A stretch of DNA of 64,000 bases. It comes from Thermoactinospora rubra (GTDB lineage: Bacteria; Actinomycetota; Actinomycetes; Streptosporangiales; Streptosporangiaceae). The stretch is from the NCBI RefSeq assembly GCF_002093975.1, contig NZ_MSZZ01000053.1, positions 1-64,000 on the forward strand, read 5' to 3'. How positions within the stretch are numbered: the first letter of the stretch is position 1; each line of letters begins with the position of its first letter. Both the position numbers and the translations under genes were made by a program. Shown one piece after another: positions 26,472 through 34,924 of the stretch. The notes beneath the pieces are model-generated. The model saw only the letters and a program-made list of their open reading frames with translations. It had not been told where the DNA came from and ran no database searches.

Positions 26472-26674
26472 GACCCTCCGCAGCACCCGCCGCCGCAGCA
26501 CCCGCCTCCGCCGGAGGGGGCGGCGGCTCCGCCGGTCATGGCGACGGTGGACAGCAGCTTGACGGTGTCGTCGTGGCCCTGCGGGCAGGTGGCGGGGTCG
26601 CCGGAGGCCGCCATGGGGCGCGAGACCTCGAAGGTGGCGCCGCAGGCGCGGCATCGGAAGTCATAGCGCGGCAT
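26468..26674 (-). CDS. FmdB-type zinc ribbon protein
   Basis: A 68-residue protein. The N-terminus is a zinc ribbon of the FmdB/CxxC family (MPRYDFRCRACGATFEV, then CPQGH). The C-terminal tail is Gly/Cys-rich (GGGGCCGGGCCGGS) and is also often seen in this family; it may bind extra metal. Its role is uncertain; the family was first linked to formamidase/amidase regulation. It overlaps the convergent lipoprotein gene by 4 bases. Confidence 0.85.
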   Translation of the reverse strand: MPRYDFRCRACGATFEVSRPMAASGDPATCPQGHDDTVKLLSTVAMTGGAAAPSGGGGCCGGGCCGGS

Positions 26675-26714
26675 GAGACAAGCTTAATGCGGTGACGGGC
26701 ACCGGCGAGCCCCC

Positions 26715-26828
26715 GTGCGAGGCCGCCTGGCCACTCGCCAGATGTTCGACACCGGCCACATACTGGTCGGGCTGCCTGTGGGCGGCTTCGTCCTGACGCA
26801 GGGCTCGAAGGAGGCGGTGGAGCGGTGA
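26715..26828 (+). CDS. Possible 37-residue peptide upstream of the M16 peptidase
   Basis: A short frame starting at GTG 26715 reads RGRLATRQMFDTGHILVGLP and ends VGGFVLTQGSKEAVER. Its stop overlaps the peptidase start (GTGA at 26825-26828). It contains a hydrophobic stretch (HILVGLPVGGFVLT). There is no clear ribosome binding site, and I recognise no family. The coupling is the main argument for it. Confidence 0.3.
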   Translation: MRGRLATRQMFDTGHILVGLPVGGFVLTQGSKEAVER

Positions 26829-28009
26829 CGGTCCCGGTCCGCATCCTGCATCGGCCGGGTGCGCCGGTGACGACCGTGAGCCTGTGGCTGCTGACCGGCT
26901 CGCGCGACGAGCCGGAGGAGCTGTCGGGCAGCACCCACCTGCTCGAACACCTCCTGATGCAGGCGCCCCTGCCCTCCGGCGAGCGGCCCGTCGACCTGCT
27001 GGAGGCGCTGGGCGGCGAGGCCAACGCGATCACCAGCCGCGACTACCTCGTCCTGTACGCGCGGGTGCCCACAGCCGAGGCCGCGACGGCGCTGGACGTC
27101 CTGTGCCGGGCCGCCGCCGCGCCGGGGCTGGGCGAGGAGGCGCTGGCCGCCGAGCGCAAGGTGGTCCTGGAGGAGGTACGGCTGGCCGCCTCCGACCCCT
27201 TCGACGCCGTCCACGACCTGTTCTACGCCACGGCCTTCCCCGGCCAGCCGATGGGCCGCCCGGTCGGCGGCACGGCGCGGAGCGTGGCCGGGATCGGGCT
27301 GGAGGACCTGCGCGAGCGGCTGGCGGGCGCGCCGCTCGGGGTCGTGGTATGCGGCGGCGCCGGACCCGAGGCCGTCATGCCGGTCGTCGAGTCGCTGCCC
27401 GAGCCGCCCGGACCGGCCGGTGCGCCGCATCCGCCCGGCAGGCAGGCGGCTCGGCTCCACGGGGGCCGCGCGCACCTGCCGCTCAACAGCGACTCGGCCG
27501 GGATCGTGCTGGGCGGGGCGGCCGTGCCGTACGGGGACCGGCTGCTGCCCGCCTTCGAGGTCATGGTGGACCTGGTGGCCGAGGCCAGCTCGGCGCTGCT
27601 GGTGGAGGAGATCAGGAACCGGCGCGGGCTGGCCTACGAGATGTGGGGCTCCGTCGCGGAGTACCGCGACGTGGGGACCTGGCGGGTGTTCGTCGCGACC
27701 GCGCCGGACCAGGTGGAAGAGGTGGTGGAGGTCGCCACCACGCTGCTGGCCCGCCAGGCCGCGCGCGGCTGGAGCACCGGGGAGGTGGAGGTCGCCGCCC
27801 GCCGTACGGCCGGCCGCCTGCTGCTGGAGTGCGAGCAGTCGCTGGAGGAGACGCTGCTGTACGGCCAGCACCACCTCGTCGCGGGACATCCGGAATGGTC
27901 GCTCGGCGAGCACCTGCGGGCGCTGGGTCAGGTGAGCGCCGGCGAGGTGCTCGAATGCCTGCGGCACGCGATCGACCCCCTCGTCGTCGCCGTCGCGGGC
28001 CCCGGCTGA
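26825..28009 (+). CDS. M16 family zinc metallopeptidase
   Basis: A 394-residue protein of the M16B (mitochondrial processing peptidase-like) family. The inverted zinc motif HLLEH lies near residue 39, with a downstream glutamate in VVLEEVRLAASDP as expected for the third ligand. The second half carries the C-terminal M16 domain (ALLVEEIRNRRGLAYEMWGSV). It probably degrades peptides in the cytoplasm, since no signal is present. The GTG start has GGAGG upstream. It ends 11 bases from the convergent GNAT gene. Confidence 0.88.
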   Translation: MTVPVRILHRPGAPVTTVSLWLLTGSRDEPEELSGSTHLLEHLLMQAPLPSGERPVDLLEALGGEANAITSRDYLVLYARVPTAEAATALDVLCRAAAAPGLGEEALAAERKVVLEEVRLAASDPFDAVHDLFYATAFPGQPMGRPVGGTARSVAGIGLEDLRERLAGAPLGVVVCGGAGPEAVMPVVESLPEPPGPAGAPHPPGRQAARLHGGRAHLPLNSDSAGIVLGGAAVPYGDRLLPAFEVMVDLVAEASSALLVEEIRNRRGLAYEMWGSVAEYRDVGTWRVFVATAPDQVEEVVEVATTLLARQAARGWSTGEVEVAARRTAGRLLLECEQSLEETLLYGQHHLVAGHPEWSLGEHLRALGQVSAGEVLECLRHAIDPLVVAVAGPG

Positions 28010-28020
28010 CACCGCGGCTG

Positions 28021-28830
28021 TCATAAAGACATGACCGCGTAGGGGCCGACGGGCTCGAATCCGATCCTCTGGTAGATCTTGTTGCTGGTGGGGTTGGCCA
28101 GGTCGGTGAAGAGCACCACCTGCTCGCAGCGCTGCTCCAGAGCCGTGCGACTGGCGAAGGCGGTCACGGCGCTGCCGTACCCGCGGCCCCGGGCGTACGG
28201 CGGCGTGTAGACCGGGCCGATGCGGCTGACGCCGCCGCACGCCGCCGAGATCCCCGCCACCGCGACCGGCTCGCCCGCGTCCTCCCACAGCAGCATGTCG
28301 CCGCGGGCCACCCGATGGCCGACGCGGCGGCGGTGGTCGGGCTTGCGGCCCTCCCCCGCCTCCTCGTCGAAGGCCGCCAGCCAGCGCACGAGCAGTTCCA
28401 GGTCCTCGCCCGTCGCCACGCGGCCCCGCCCCGGCACGCCCTGCGGCGGGACGAGCGTGGCCAGGCGGTACAGGCACTGGGACTGCACCTCCCTGGCGGG
28501 CCGCCCGAGGTGGGCGACCGCGGCCTCCACGAGCAGCCGAGGACCGTGGATCTTCGGGATGTCGCGGCCGGACAGCTCCGCCATGAGAAGAACGACCGCC
28601 TCCACCGGCATCACGGTCAGGCCGAGCGGGAAGGGCGGGGTGCGGTAGGCCGCGCCCCGCACCCGCCCGCCGCTCGTCCACCAGCCGGCGAGCAGATCCT
28701 CGCCGCGCCACAGGCCGGTCCGCAGCCCGTCCAGCACGGTCAGCGCGACGGTGTTGCGGACCGGGTCCTCCAGCAGGTACGGCTCGGCGTGCCGGGCGAA
28801 CTCCGCGACGTCGCCGGTGAAGCTCCACAT
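28021..28830 (-). CDS. GNAT family N-acetyltransferase
   Basis: A 269-residue protein whose C-terminal half is a GNAT domain. The acetyl-CoA-binding pyrophosphate loop is ARGRGYGSAVTAF, followed by LANPTSNKIYQRIGFEPVG. The N-terminal half (about 1-130) is less conserved and may shape substrate specificity. The substrate is unknown. It is convergent with the M16 peptidase and lies 33 bases beyond the 3' end of the HNH nuclease gene upstream, so these two could be cotranscribed. Confidence 0.86.
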   Translation of the reverse strand: MWSFTGDVAEFARHAEPYLLEDPVRNTVALTVLDGLRTGLWRGEDLLAGWWTSGGRVRGAAYRTPPFPLGLTVMPVEAVVLLMAELSGRDIPKIHGPRLLVEAAVAHLGRPAREVQSQCLYRLATLVPPQGVPGRGRVATGEDLELLVRWLAAFDEEAGEGRKPDHRRRVGHRVARGDMLLWEDAGEPVAVAGISAACGGVSRIGPVYTPPYARGRGYGSAVTAFASRTALEQRCEQVVLFTDLANPTSNKIYQRIGFEPVGPYAVMSL

Positions 28831-28863
28831 GACGCCATCGTGTCAGGGCCGATCAAGTGGTTT

Positions 28864-29367
28864 TCACGCCGCTTCGAGATAGGGGGCCCACTGGGGGTCC
28901 CCCGCCTGCTGGGCGCCGATGAGCCGCCAGTGGGCGCCGCGCGGCACGTGGGGGGCCACCCGCAGCGTCCAGCCGAGCTCCTCCAGGAATTTGTCGGCCT
29001 TTCGATGGTTGCACGTCATGCACGAGGCGACGCAGTTCTCCCACGTGTGGGTGCCGCCGCGCGAGCGCGGGACGACGTGGTCGATCGTCTCGGCCCGCTG
29101 GCCGCAGTAGGCGCACCGGTAGTCGTCCCGGCGCATCAGCGCGGCCCTGGTCAGGGGGATCCTGGAGCGGTACGGGATGCGGACGTATCTCCTGAGCCGG
29201 ATGACCGACGGCACCTCCAGCGTGCGGGTGGCCGAGCGGAGCACCGCTCCCATGCCGTCCCGGTGCACGACGTCGGCCTTCTCCCTGAGCACCAGCACCA
29301 CGGCGCGGTGCAGGGACAGCGTGGTCAGCGGCTCGTAGGTGGCGTTCAACAACAGGACTTGTCGCAT
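28864..29367 (-). CDS. HNH endonuclease
   Basis: A 167-residue protein. The N-terminal part (MRQVLLLNATYEPLTTLSLHRAVVLVLREKAD) and HNH domain are typical of a family widely conserved in actinobacteria. The HNH residues lie in CAYCGQRAETIDHVVPRSRGG and WENCVASCMTCNHRKADK, with two CxxC zinc knuckles. The cellular role is not known. The ATG at 29367 has AGGAGG upstream, but both are enclosed in a perfect hairpin (29364-29388). A perfect 22-base palindrome lies further upstream, so expression seems tightly controlled. Confidence 0.92.
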   Translation of the reverse strand: MRQVLLLNATYEPLTTLSLHRAVVLVLREKADVVHRDGMGAVLRSATRTLEVPSVIRLRRYVRIPYRSRIPLTRAALMRRDDYRCAYCGQRAETIDHVVPRSRGGTHTWENCVASCMTCNHRKADKFLEELGWTLRVAPHVPRGAHWRLIGAQQAGDPQWAPYLEAA

Positions 29368-29388
29368 CAGAGGGTCCTCCTCTGATGC
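29364..29388 (-). promoter_or_regulatory. Hairpin enclosing the RBS and start codon of the HNH gene
   Basis: GCATCAGAGG (29388-29379 on the minus strand) pairs perfectly with CCTCTGATGC (29373-29364) across a 5-base loop (AGGAC). The Shine-Dalgarno lies in the 5' arm and loop, and the ATG lies in the 3' arm. Translation should be low unless the stem is opened. Confidence 0.75.
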
Positions 29389-29390
29389 CT

Positions 29391-29423
29391 CAGTATCAAA
29401 GGGGACATGCCGCGGCATGTCCC
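29391..29423 (-). promoter_or_regulatory. Promoter and 22-base palindrome of the HNH gene
   Basis: A perfect palindrome, GGGACATGCCG / CGGCATGTCCC (29402-29423), lies just upstream of a minus-strand -10-like GATACT (29396-29391). A protein bound here would cover the spacer and -35 region. The rest of the gap up to 29649 shows no other strong signal. Confidence 0.65.
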
Positions 29424-29662
29424 GCGTTGCGGCCCCTCCTGGGACCCGGACGACTCCCTCATGTGGACCTCCGCCGGACGGCCCGACGGATGGGTACCAC
29501 GGCACCGTCCTTCCCCAAGTGTGTCGCTAGCCGTGCGATCCGCGCCACCCCTTAAGAGGCGACCGTGCCGCACGTTACGCTTTATGCCCCTTCGACCTGT
29601 GCTTTACGCCCGCTTCTGAGCGGTCTCCTCGGGAATCGACGGCACGCAATAGAGTGCCTTGC

Positions 29663-31711
29663 ATGACGCGACCGCCGTACCCCGCAGCACGCCGCGACGA
29701 GATCGTCGACATCATCCACGGAACCCCGGTGCCCGACCCCTACCGGTGGCTGGAGGACCCGGAGGACCCCGAGGTCAAGGGCTGGCTGCTGGCGCAGGAG
29801 GCGTTGTTCCGCCAGATGCTGGGGCCGCGGCGGTTCAAGGAGCGCATCGCCGAGCTGCTGAGGTCGGGCTCGGTGGGGGTGCCGGCCTGGCGGGGCGACC
29901 GGCACTTCTTCAGCCGCCGCACCCCCGACCAGGAGCACGCGGTCTACTACGTCGTCGAGCCCGGCGGCACCGAGCGGGCGCTCGTCGACCCGATGGCGAT
30001 CGACCCCACCGGGCTGACCACGCTGGACGCGGTCCAGCCCGACAAGGAGGGCCGCCTGCTGGCCTACCAGATCTCCGTGGGCGGCACCGAGGAGTCGGCG
30101 CTGTACGTCATGGACGTCGCGACCGGCGCGCGCGTCGAGGGCCCCATCGACCGGTGCCGCTACTCGCCCGTCGCCTGGCTGCCCGGCGGGGAGGCCTTCT
30201 ACTACGTGCGCCGCCTGCCGGCCACCGAGGTCCCCGAGGGCGAGTCGCAGTTCCACCGCCGCGTCTACCTGCACCGTGTCGGCACCTCCACCGAGGAAGA
30301 CGTCATGATCTTCGGTGAGGGACTGAAGATGACGAACTACTACGGCGTCTCGGTGTCCTTCGACGGGCGCTGGCTGCAGATCTCGGCGCACGAGGGCACC
30401 GCTCCGCGCAACGACCTGTGGATCGCCGACCTGACCGCCTCGCCGATCGACGCGCCGGAGCTGGTCGCGGTCCAGGAGGGCGTCGACTGCCAGACGTCGC
30501 TCCGCTTCGGCAGGGACGGCAGGCTGTACGTCCACACCGACCGCGACGCGCCACGCGGGCGCGTCTGCGTGGCCTCCCCCGAGGCCCCGGCCGAGTGGCG
30601 CGACCTGGTCCCCGAGGATCCCGAGGCGGTGCTCAGCGACTTCGCGATCCTCGACGACCTGGACCGGCCGGTCATGCTGGTCGGCTGGACCAGGCACGCG
30701 ATCTCCGAGATCTCCGTCCACGACCTGGCCACCGGCGAGCGCGTGGGCGAGGTGCCGACTCCCGGCCTGGGCACCATCGGCGGCATCGCCGAGCGTCCCG
30801 AGGGCGGGCACGAGGCCTGGTTCGGCTACACCGACAACACCACGCCGCCGACGATCCAGCGCTACGACGCCCGCACCGGCGAGACCACCCTGTGGGCGGC
30901 CTCGCCCGGCGTGGTGGAGGTGCCCCCGGTCAAGACCTCCCAGGTCGTCTACCGGTCGGCCGACGGCACCGACGTGCGCATGCTGGTGATCGAGCCGGTC
31001 GACCGCGACGGGCCGCGGCCCACGATCCTCAACGGCTACGGCGGCTTCGGCATCTCCATGACGCCCGGCTACTCCGCCTCGATCCTGGCCTGGGTGGAGG
31101 CGGGCGGCGTCTACGCCATCGCCCAGCTGCGCGGCGGCGGCGAGGAGGGCGAGCAGTGGCACCGGGCGGGGATGCTGGGCAACAAGCAGAACGTCTTCGA
31201 CGACTTCCACGCCGCCGCCGAGCACCTCATCGCCACCGGCGTCACCACCTCGCGCCAGTTGGCCATCTCGGGCGGCTCCAACGGCGGCCTGCTCGTCGGC
31301 GCGGCGCTGACCCAGCGCCCCGAGCTCTACGCGGCCGTCGCGTGCTCGGCGCCGCTGCTGGACATGGTGCGCTACGAGCTGTTCGGGCTGGGCGCGACGT
31401 GGAACGTGGAGTACGGCTCGGCCGCCGACCCCGAGCAGTTCCAGTGGCTCTACAGCTATTCGCCCTACCACCACGTGCGCGAGGGCGTGGCCTACCCGGC
31501 GACGCTGTTCACGGTCTTCCAGTCCGACACCCGGGTGCATCCGCTGCACGCCTGGAAGATGTGCGCGGCGCTCCAGCACGCCACCTCGGGCGAGGGGCCG
31601 ATCCTGCTGCGCAACGAGACGGAGGTCGGCCACGGCGCCCGCTCGGTCAGCCGCACGGTCGACCTGGCCGCCGACACGCTGACGTTCCTGGCCACCCACA
31701 CGGGCCTGTGA
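29663..31711 (+). CDS. Prolyl oligopeptidase family serine peptidase (S9)
   Basis: A 682-residue cytoplasmic peptidase with an N-terminal seven-bladed propeller (about 70-400) and a C-terminal alpha/beta hydrolase domain. The nucleophile is in GGSNGGLLVGAAL (Ser near 539), and His near 656 is in TEVGHGARSV. The start fragment PYRWLEDPEDPEVKGWLLAQ is the typical POP N-terminus. It cleaves short peptides after proline. The ATG at 29663 lies 8 bases after a TAGAGT -10 box (29650-29655), so the mRNA is probably leaderless. The GTG at 29654 is an alternative. Confidence 0.93.
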   Translation: MTRPPYPAARRDEIVDIIHGTPVPDPYRWLEDPEDPEVKGWLLAQEALFRQMLGPRRFKERIAELLRSGSVGVPAWRGDRHFFSRRTPDQEHAVYYVVEPGGTERALVDPMAIDPTGLTTLDAVQPDKEGRLLAYQISVGGTEESALYVMDVATGARVEGPIDRCRYSPVAWLPGGEAFYYVRRLPATEVPEGESQFHRRVYLHRVGTSTEEDVMIFGEGLKMTNYYGVSVSFDGRWLQISAHEGTAPRNDLWIADLTASPIDAPELVAVQEGVDCQTSLRFGRDGRLYVHTDRDAPRGRVCVASPEAPAEWRDLVPEDPEAVLSDFAILDDLDRPVMLVGWTRHAISEISVHDLATGERVGEVPTPGLGTIGGIAERPEGGHEAWFGYTDNTTPPTIQRYDARTGETTLWAASPGVVEVPPVKTSQVVYRSADGTDVRMLVIEPVDRDGPRPTILNGYGGFGISMTPGYSASILAWVEAGGVYAIAQLRGGGEEGEQWHRAGMLGNKQNVFDDFHAAAEHLIATGVTTSRQLAISGGSNGGLLVGAALTQRPELYAAVACSAPLLDMVRYELFGLGATWNVEYGSAADPEQFQWLYSYSPYHHVREGVAYPATLFTVFQSDTRVHPLHAWKMCAALQHATSGEGPILLRNETEVGHGARSVSRTVDLAADTLTFLATHTGL

Positions 31712-31745
31712 CGCCCGAACGGCTTGGATGGCTCATCCTGGGATC

Positions 31746-32498
31746 GTGAACGGGCTGCTTGCGGTGGAGCGGGCGCCGCTGCCGGCGTTGCGCCCCTACG
31801 TCACCCGGCTGATCGCCTATCGCGAGGGCGTGCCGGTCGAGCGGATCGAGTATCCCTTCCCGGGCGCGGTGCTGGTCCTCGGCTTCGAGGCGCCCACGGA
31901 GGTCAACGGCATGCCGTACGCCTCCTTCGGCCACGGCCTGGGCGACCGCCCGGCGGTCACCCGCGTGCGGGCCGCGGCCGAGGGGGTGGAGGTCATGCTC
32001 ACGCCGTTCGGGGCCAGGCGGCTGTACGGCGCGCCGATGGCCGCGCTGACCAACCTCACCGTGCCGGTCGAGGACCTGCTGGGCGCCTGGACCTCGCCGC
32101 TGGTCGAGCGGCTGGCCGAGACGAGGTCGTGGGAGGAGCGGCTGCGGCTGACCGAGCGGTTCCTCCTGAAGCGCGTCATGGACGGGCCCGAGATCGGCGG
32201 GCAGGTCCCGTGGGCGTGGGGCCGCCTGGTGGCCTCCGGCGGCCGGGTGGCTGTCTCGGACCTGGCCCGCGAGCTGGGGTGGAGCCACCGGCACCTGGTG
32301 GCGCGCTTCCACGACGCCGTGGGCCTGGCGCCCAAGGCCGCGGCCCGGCTGATCCGCTTCGACCGGGCCCTGGCCCTGCTGCGCGGCGGCATGCCGCCGG
32401 CCGAGGTGGCGGCGGCATGCGGCTACTACGACCAGGCGCACCTCAACCGCGACTTCCGAGCCTTCGCGGGCGGGCCGCCGGGGACGCTGCGGTCCTAG
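31746..32498 (+). CDS. AraC-type transcriptional regulator
   Basis: A regulator of about 250 residues. The N-terminal half (ALRPYVTRLIAYREGVPVERIEYPFPGAVLVLGF) is a cupin-like domain. The C-terminal AraC HTH has VSDLARELGWSHRHLVARFHDAVGLAPKAAARLIRFDRAL and ACGYYDQAHLNRDFRAFAG. Start GTG 31746 is used; ATG 31728 in frame is also possible. It follows the S9 peptidase by 34 bases and overlaps the convergent VOC gene by 4 bases. The target is unknown. Confidence 0.86.
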   Translation: MNGLLAVERAPLPALRPYVTRLIAYREGVPVERIEYPFPGAVLVLGFEAPTEVNGMPYASFGHGLGDRPAVTRVRAAAEGVEVMLTPFGARRLYGAPMAALTNLTVPVEDLLGAWTSPLVERLAETRSWEERLRLTERFLLKRVMDGPEIGGQVPWAWGRLVASGGRVAVSDLARELGWSHRHLVARFHDAVGLAPKAAARLIRFDRALALLRGGMPPAEVAAACGYYDQAHLNRDFRAFAGGPPGTLRS

Positions 32499-32845
32499 GG
32501 GCGGTAGGTGCCGAAGTACCACAGGTTGCCCTGCGGGTCCCGGCAGGCGTACTCGCGGGAGCCGTACGGCTGGTCGGTGAGCTCCATGGTCACCCTCGCG
32601 CCGGCCGCGACGGCCCGGTCGTGGTGGGCGTCCACGTCGTCCACGGCGATGTAGACGCCGGGTCCGCCGGTCTCACCGGAGCCGAGCATGATCATGTCGT
32701 CGCCGACCCGGAGCTCGGCGTGCTGGATCCGGCCCTGGTCGTCCTTGGACGTCTCGTGGACCTGGAAGCCGAAGGCCGCCACGAGGAAGTCGATCGCGGC
32801 CTGGCAGTCGGGATACCTGGCGAGTGCGTAGACGGAACGTTTCAT
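32495..32845 (-). CDS. VOC family (glyoxalase-fold) protein
   Basis: A 116-residue protein with one pair of beta-alpha-beta-beta-beta motifs (YPDCQAAIDFLVAAFGFQVHETSKDDQGRIQHAELRVGDDMIMLG, then REYACRDPQGNLWYFGTY). The ending DPQGNLWYFG is typical of PhnB-like and bleomycin-resistance-like VOC proteins. It could bind or modify a small molecule, but no substrate can be named. The neighbouring AraC gene is convergent and overlaps by 4 bases. Confidence 0.85.
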   Translation of the reverse strand: MKRSVYALARYPDCQAAIDFLVAAFGFQVHETSKDDQGRIQHAELRVGDDMIMLGSGETGGPGVYIAVDDVDAHHDRAVAAGARVTMELTDQPYGSREYACRDPQGNLWYFGTYRP

Positions 32846-32903
32846 GCCCCGAGTGTCCGCCCGGGGCGGCGGGCCCGTCTTGGAAGAACCTGACCTGCGC
32901 GGC

Positions 32904-33752
32904 CTACCGCGGGAAGACGATCGTCTTGTTGCCGTCGAGCAGCACCCGCTGCTCGGCGTGCCACTTGACCGCCCGGGCCAGGGCCACGCACTCCAGGTCG
33001 CGGCCGATGGCCACCAGGTCCGCAGGCGAGTGGCTGTGGTTGACCCGCGCCACCTCCTGCTCGATGATCGGCCCCTCGTCCAGGTCGGAGGTGACGTAGT
33101 GGGCCGTCGCGCCGATCAGCTTGACGCCGCGCGCGTGGGCCTGGTGGTACGGCTTGGCCCCCTTGAACGACGGCAGGAAGGAGTGGTGGATGTTGATCGC
33201 CCGGCCCGCGAGCTTCCCGCACAGGTCCTCCGACAGCACCTGCATGTAGCGGGCCAGCACCACGAAGTCGACATGGTAGTGCTCCAGCAGCGCCAGCACC
33301 TCGGCCTCCTGCCTGGGCTTGGTGTCGGGGGTGACCGGCAGGTGGTGGTAGTCGATCCCGTAGGACTGGGTGAGCGGCCGCAGGTCGGGGTGGTTGGACA
33401 CGACGGCGACGATGTCGATGTCGAGCAGGCCGGAGCGCACCCGGTAGAGCAGGTCGTTGAGGCAGTGGCCGAACTTGCTGACCATGATGAGCACCCGCGG
33501 CCGGACCGCGAGGTCGCGCAGCTGGAACTCCATGGCCAGCTCGGTGGCCAGCGACGCGAAGGCCGGGCGCAGCGTCTCCTCGGGCGCCGGCGAGGTGAAC
33601 TGGACGCGCATGAAGAACCGCCGGCTGTCGCGGTCGCCGAACTGCTGGCTCTCGGTGATGTTGCAGCCCTGCCCGGCGAGCAGCCCGGAGACGGCGGCCA
33701 CCACGCCGGGCCGGTCGGGACACGACAGCGTCAGGACGTATTCCCTGCTCAT
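32904..33752 (-). CDS. purU: Formyltetrahydrofolate deformylase
   Basis: A 282-residue enzyme that hydrolyses 10-formyl-THF to THF and formate and so balances one-carbon and glycine metabolism. The ACT domain at the N-terminus (about 1-80, LTLSCPDRPGVVAAVSGLLAGQGCNI) is the regulatory part. The formyltransferase-like domain carries INIHHSFLPSFKGAKPYHQA and ATAHYVTSDLDEGPII, with the Asn-His-Asp catalytic residues. The ATG at 33752 gives the normal family length; the longer frame upstream is unlikely. Confidence 0.94.
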   Translation of the reverse strand: MSREYVLTLSCPDRPGVVAAVSGLLAGQGCNITESQQFGDRDSRRFFMRVQFTSPAPEETLRPAFASLATELAMEFQLRDLAVRPRVLIMVSKFGHCLNDLLYRVRSGLLDIDIVAVVSNHPDLRPLTQSYGIDYHHLPVTPDTKPRQEAEVLALLEHYHVDFVVLARYMQVLSEDLCGKLAGRAINIHHSFLPSFKGAKPYHQAHARGVKLIGATAHYVTSDLDEGPIIEQEVARVNHSHSPADLVAIGRDLECVALARAVKWHAEQRVLLDGNKTIVFPR

Positions 33753-33955
33753 GCCTTCACCTTCGAGGAGGTCGGATCGTACGGCGCCTTGCGGCCGACC
33801 TGGGCAGAGTACAGCGTTCCGGGCCACGGTATCCCGCCATCCTCGCGGCAGGCGAACACCCATCATCCACGCGATCTTGGGTAGATAACCGGACATCACG
33901 GACGTTTGTTTGCGTTTCACGGCCGGGACCGCCAGGACGGCCTGAGCAGATTGGG

Positions 33956-34924
33956 ATGGTGCACGTGCCCCTGGACGCCGCCGTGCTGTTCGGGATCGCC
34001 GCGCTCTTCGCGGCCGCCTCGGGGATGAACGACGGGGGCGCCCTCCTGGCCACGGGCCTGAAGCTGCCCAGCGTGCGGCCCCTGGTCGGCATCGTCACCC
34101 TGGTCGTGCTGGTGGCGCTGGTGCCGCTGCTGTCGGACGCGGTGGCCGTCACCTTCGTCACGCGGCTGGCGTCCTTCGACCGGCCCGGCGGGCAGGCCGC
34201 CGTGCTCATCGCGGTGGCGGCGGCGCTGCTCGTCGTCCTCGTGCTCAGCGCGCGGGGCCGCCCCACCAGCCTCACGCTCGCCCTCGTGGGCGGCCTCACC
34301 GGCGCGGGGCTCGGCGCGGGGCTGCCGGTCTCGCCCGGCTGGGTGCTGCTGGTGCTGGCGGTCGGCATCGCCTCGCCGTTCGCCGGGGCGGCGACGTCCT
34401 GGCTCGCGGCGCGGCTGCTCGTCAGGCTCGCCACCGCCCGGCAGCTGCGGCGCTGGCACGTCGCCGGGTTCCTGCTGCAGTCGGCCGCCTACGCCGCCAA
34501 CGACGCGCAGAAGATGCTGGCCGTCTTCATGATCGCGCTGGGCTCGCTGGCCGTGCCGCTGTGGCTCACCGGCCTGATCGCCGCCCTGTTCGGCGTCGGC
34601 GCCCTGTACGGCATGCCCAAGGCCGGCCGCACGCTCTCGCGGGAGGTCATCGCCTCGCGTCCCCTCCACGGCGTGGCGGCCGAGCTGGGCGCGGGCCTGA
34701 CCGTCGTGCTGTGCGCCGCGGCCGGCACGCCGGTGTCCATGACGCAGGCCATCGCGGGCGGGCTCATCGGCGCGGGCATCGCGCAGAGCACCGGCCGGGT
34801 TCGTTGGTACGCCACCGTCAAGATCGTTTCGGCGTGGACGCTGACGCTCCCGGTGAGCCTGGTGCTGGCCGGGGCGAGCGCGCTGCTGGTGCGGCTGGTC
34901 GGGATAGTGGAGGTGTGGGGGTGA
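33956..34924 (+). CDS. PiT-family inorganic phosphate transporter
   Basis: A 322-residue membrane protein with about ten helices. It has the duplicated PiT signatures GMNDGGALLATGLK near residue 23 and YAANDAQKMLAVF near residue 182. The first usually reads GANDxAN, so it is somewhat divergent. It would move phosphate with a cation. Its stop overlaps the GTG of the DUF47 gene (GTGA at 34921-34924), the standard pit/DUF47 arrangement, which supports the assignment. Confidence 0.87.
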   Translation: MVHVPLDAAVLFGIAALFAAASGMNDGGALLATGLKLPSVRPLVGIVTLVVLVALVPLLSDAVAVTFVTRLASFDRPGGQAAVLIAVAAALLVVLVLSARGRPTSLTLALVGGLTGAGLGAGLPVSPGWVLLVLAVGIASPFAGAATSWLAARLLVRLATARQLRRWHVAGFLLQSAAYAANDAQKMLAVFMIALGSLAVPLWLTGLIAALFGVGALYGMPKAGRTLSREVIASRPLHGVAAELGAGLTVVLCAAAGTPVSMTQAIAGGLIGAGIAQSTGRVRWYATVKIVSAWTLTLPVSLVLAGASALLVRLVGIVEVWG

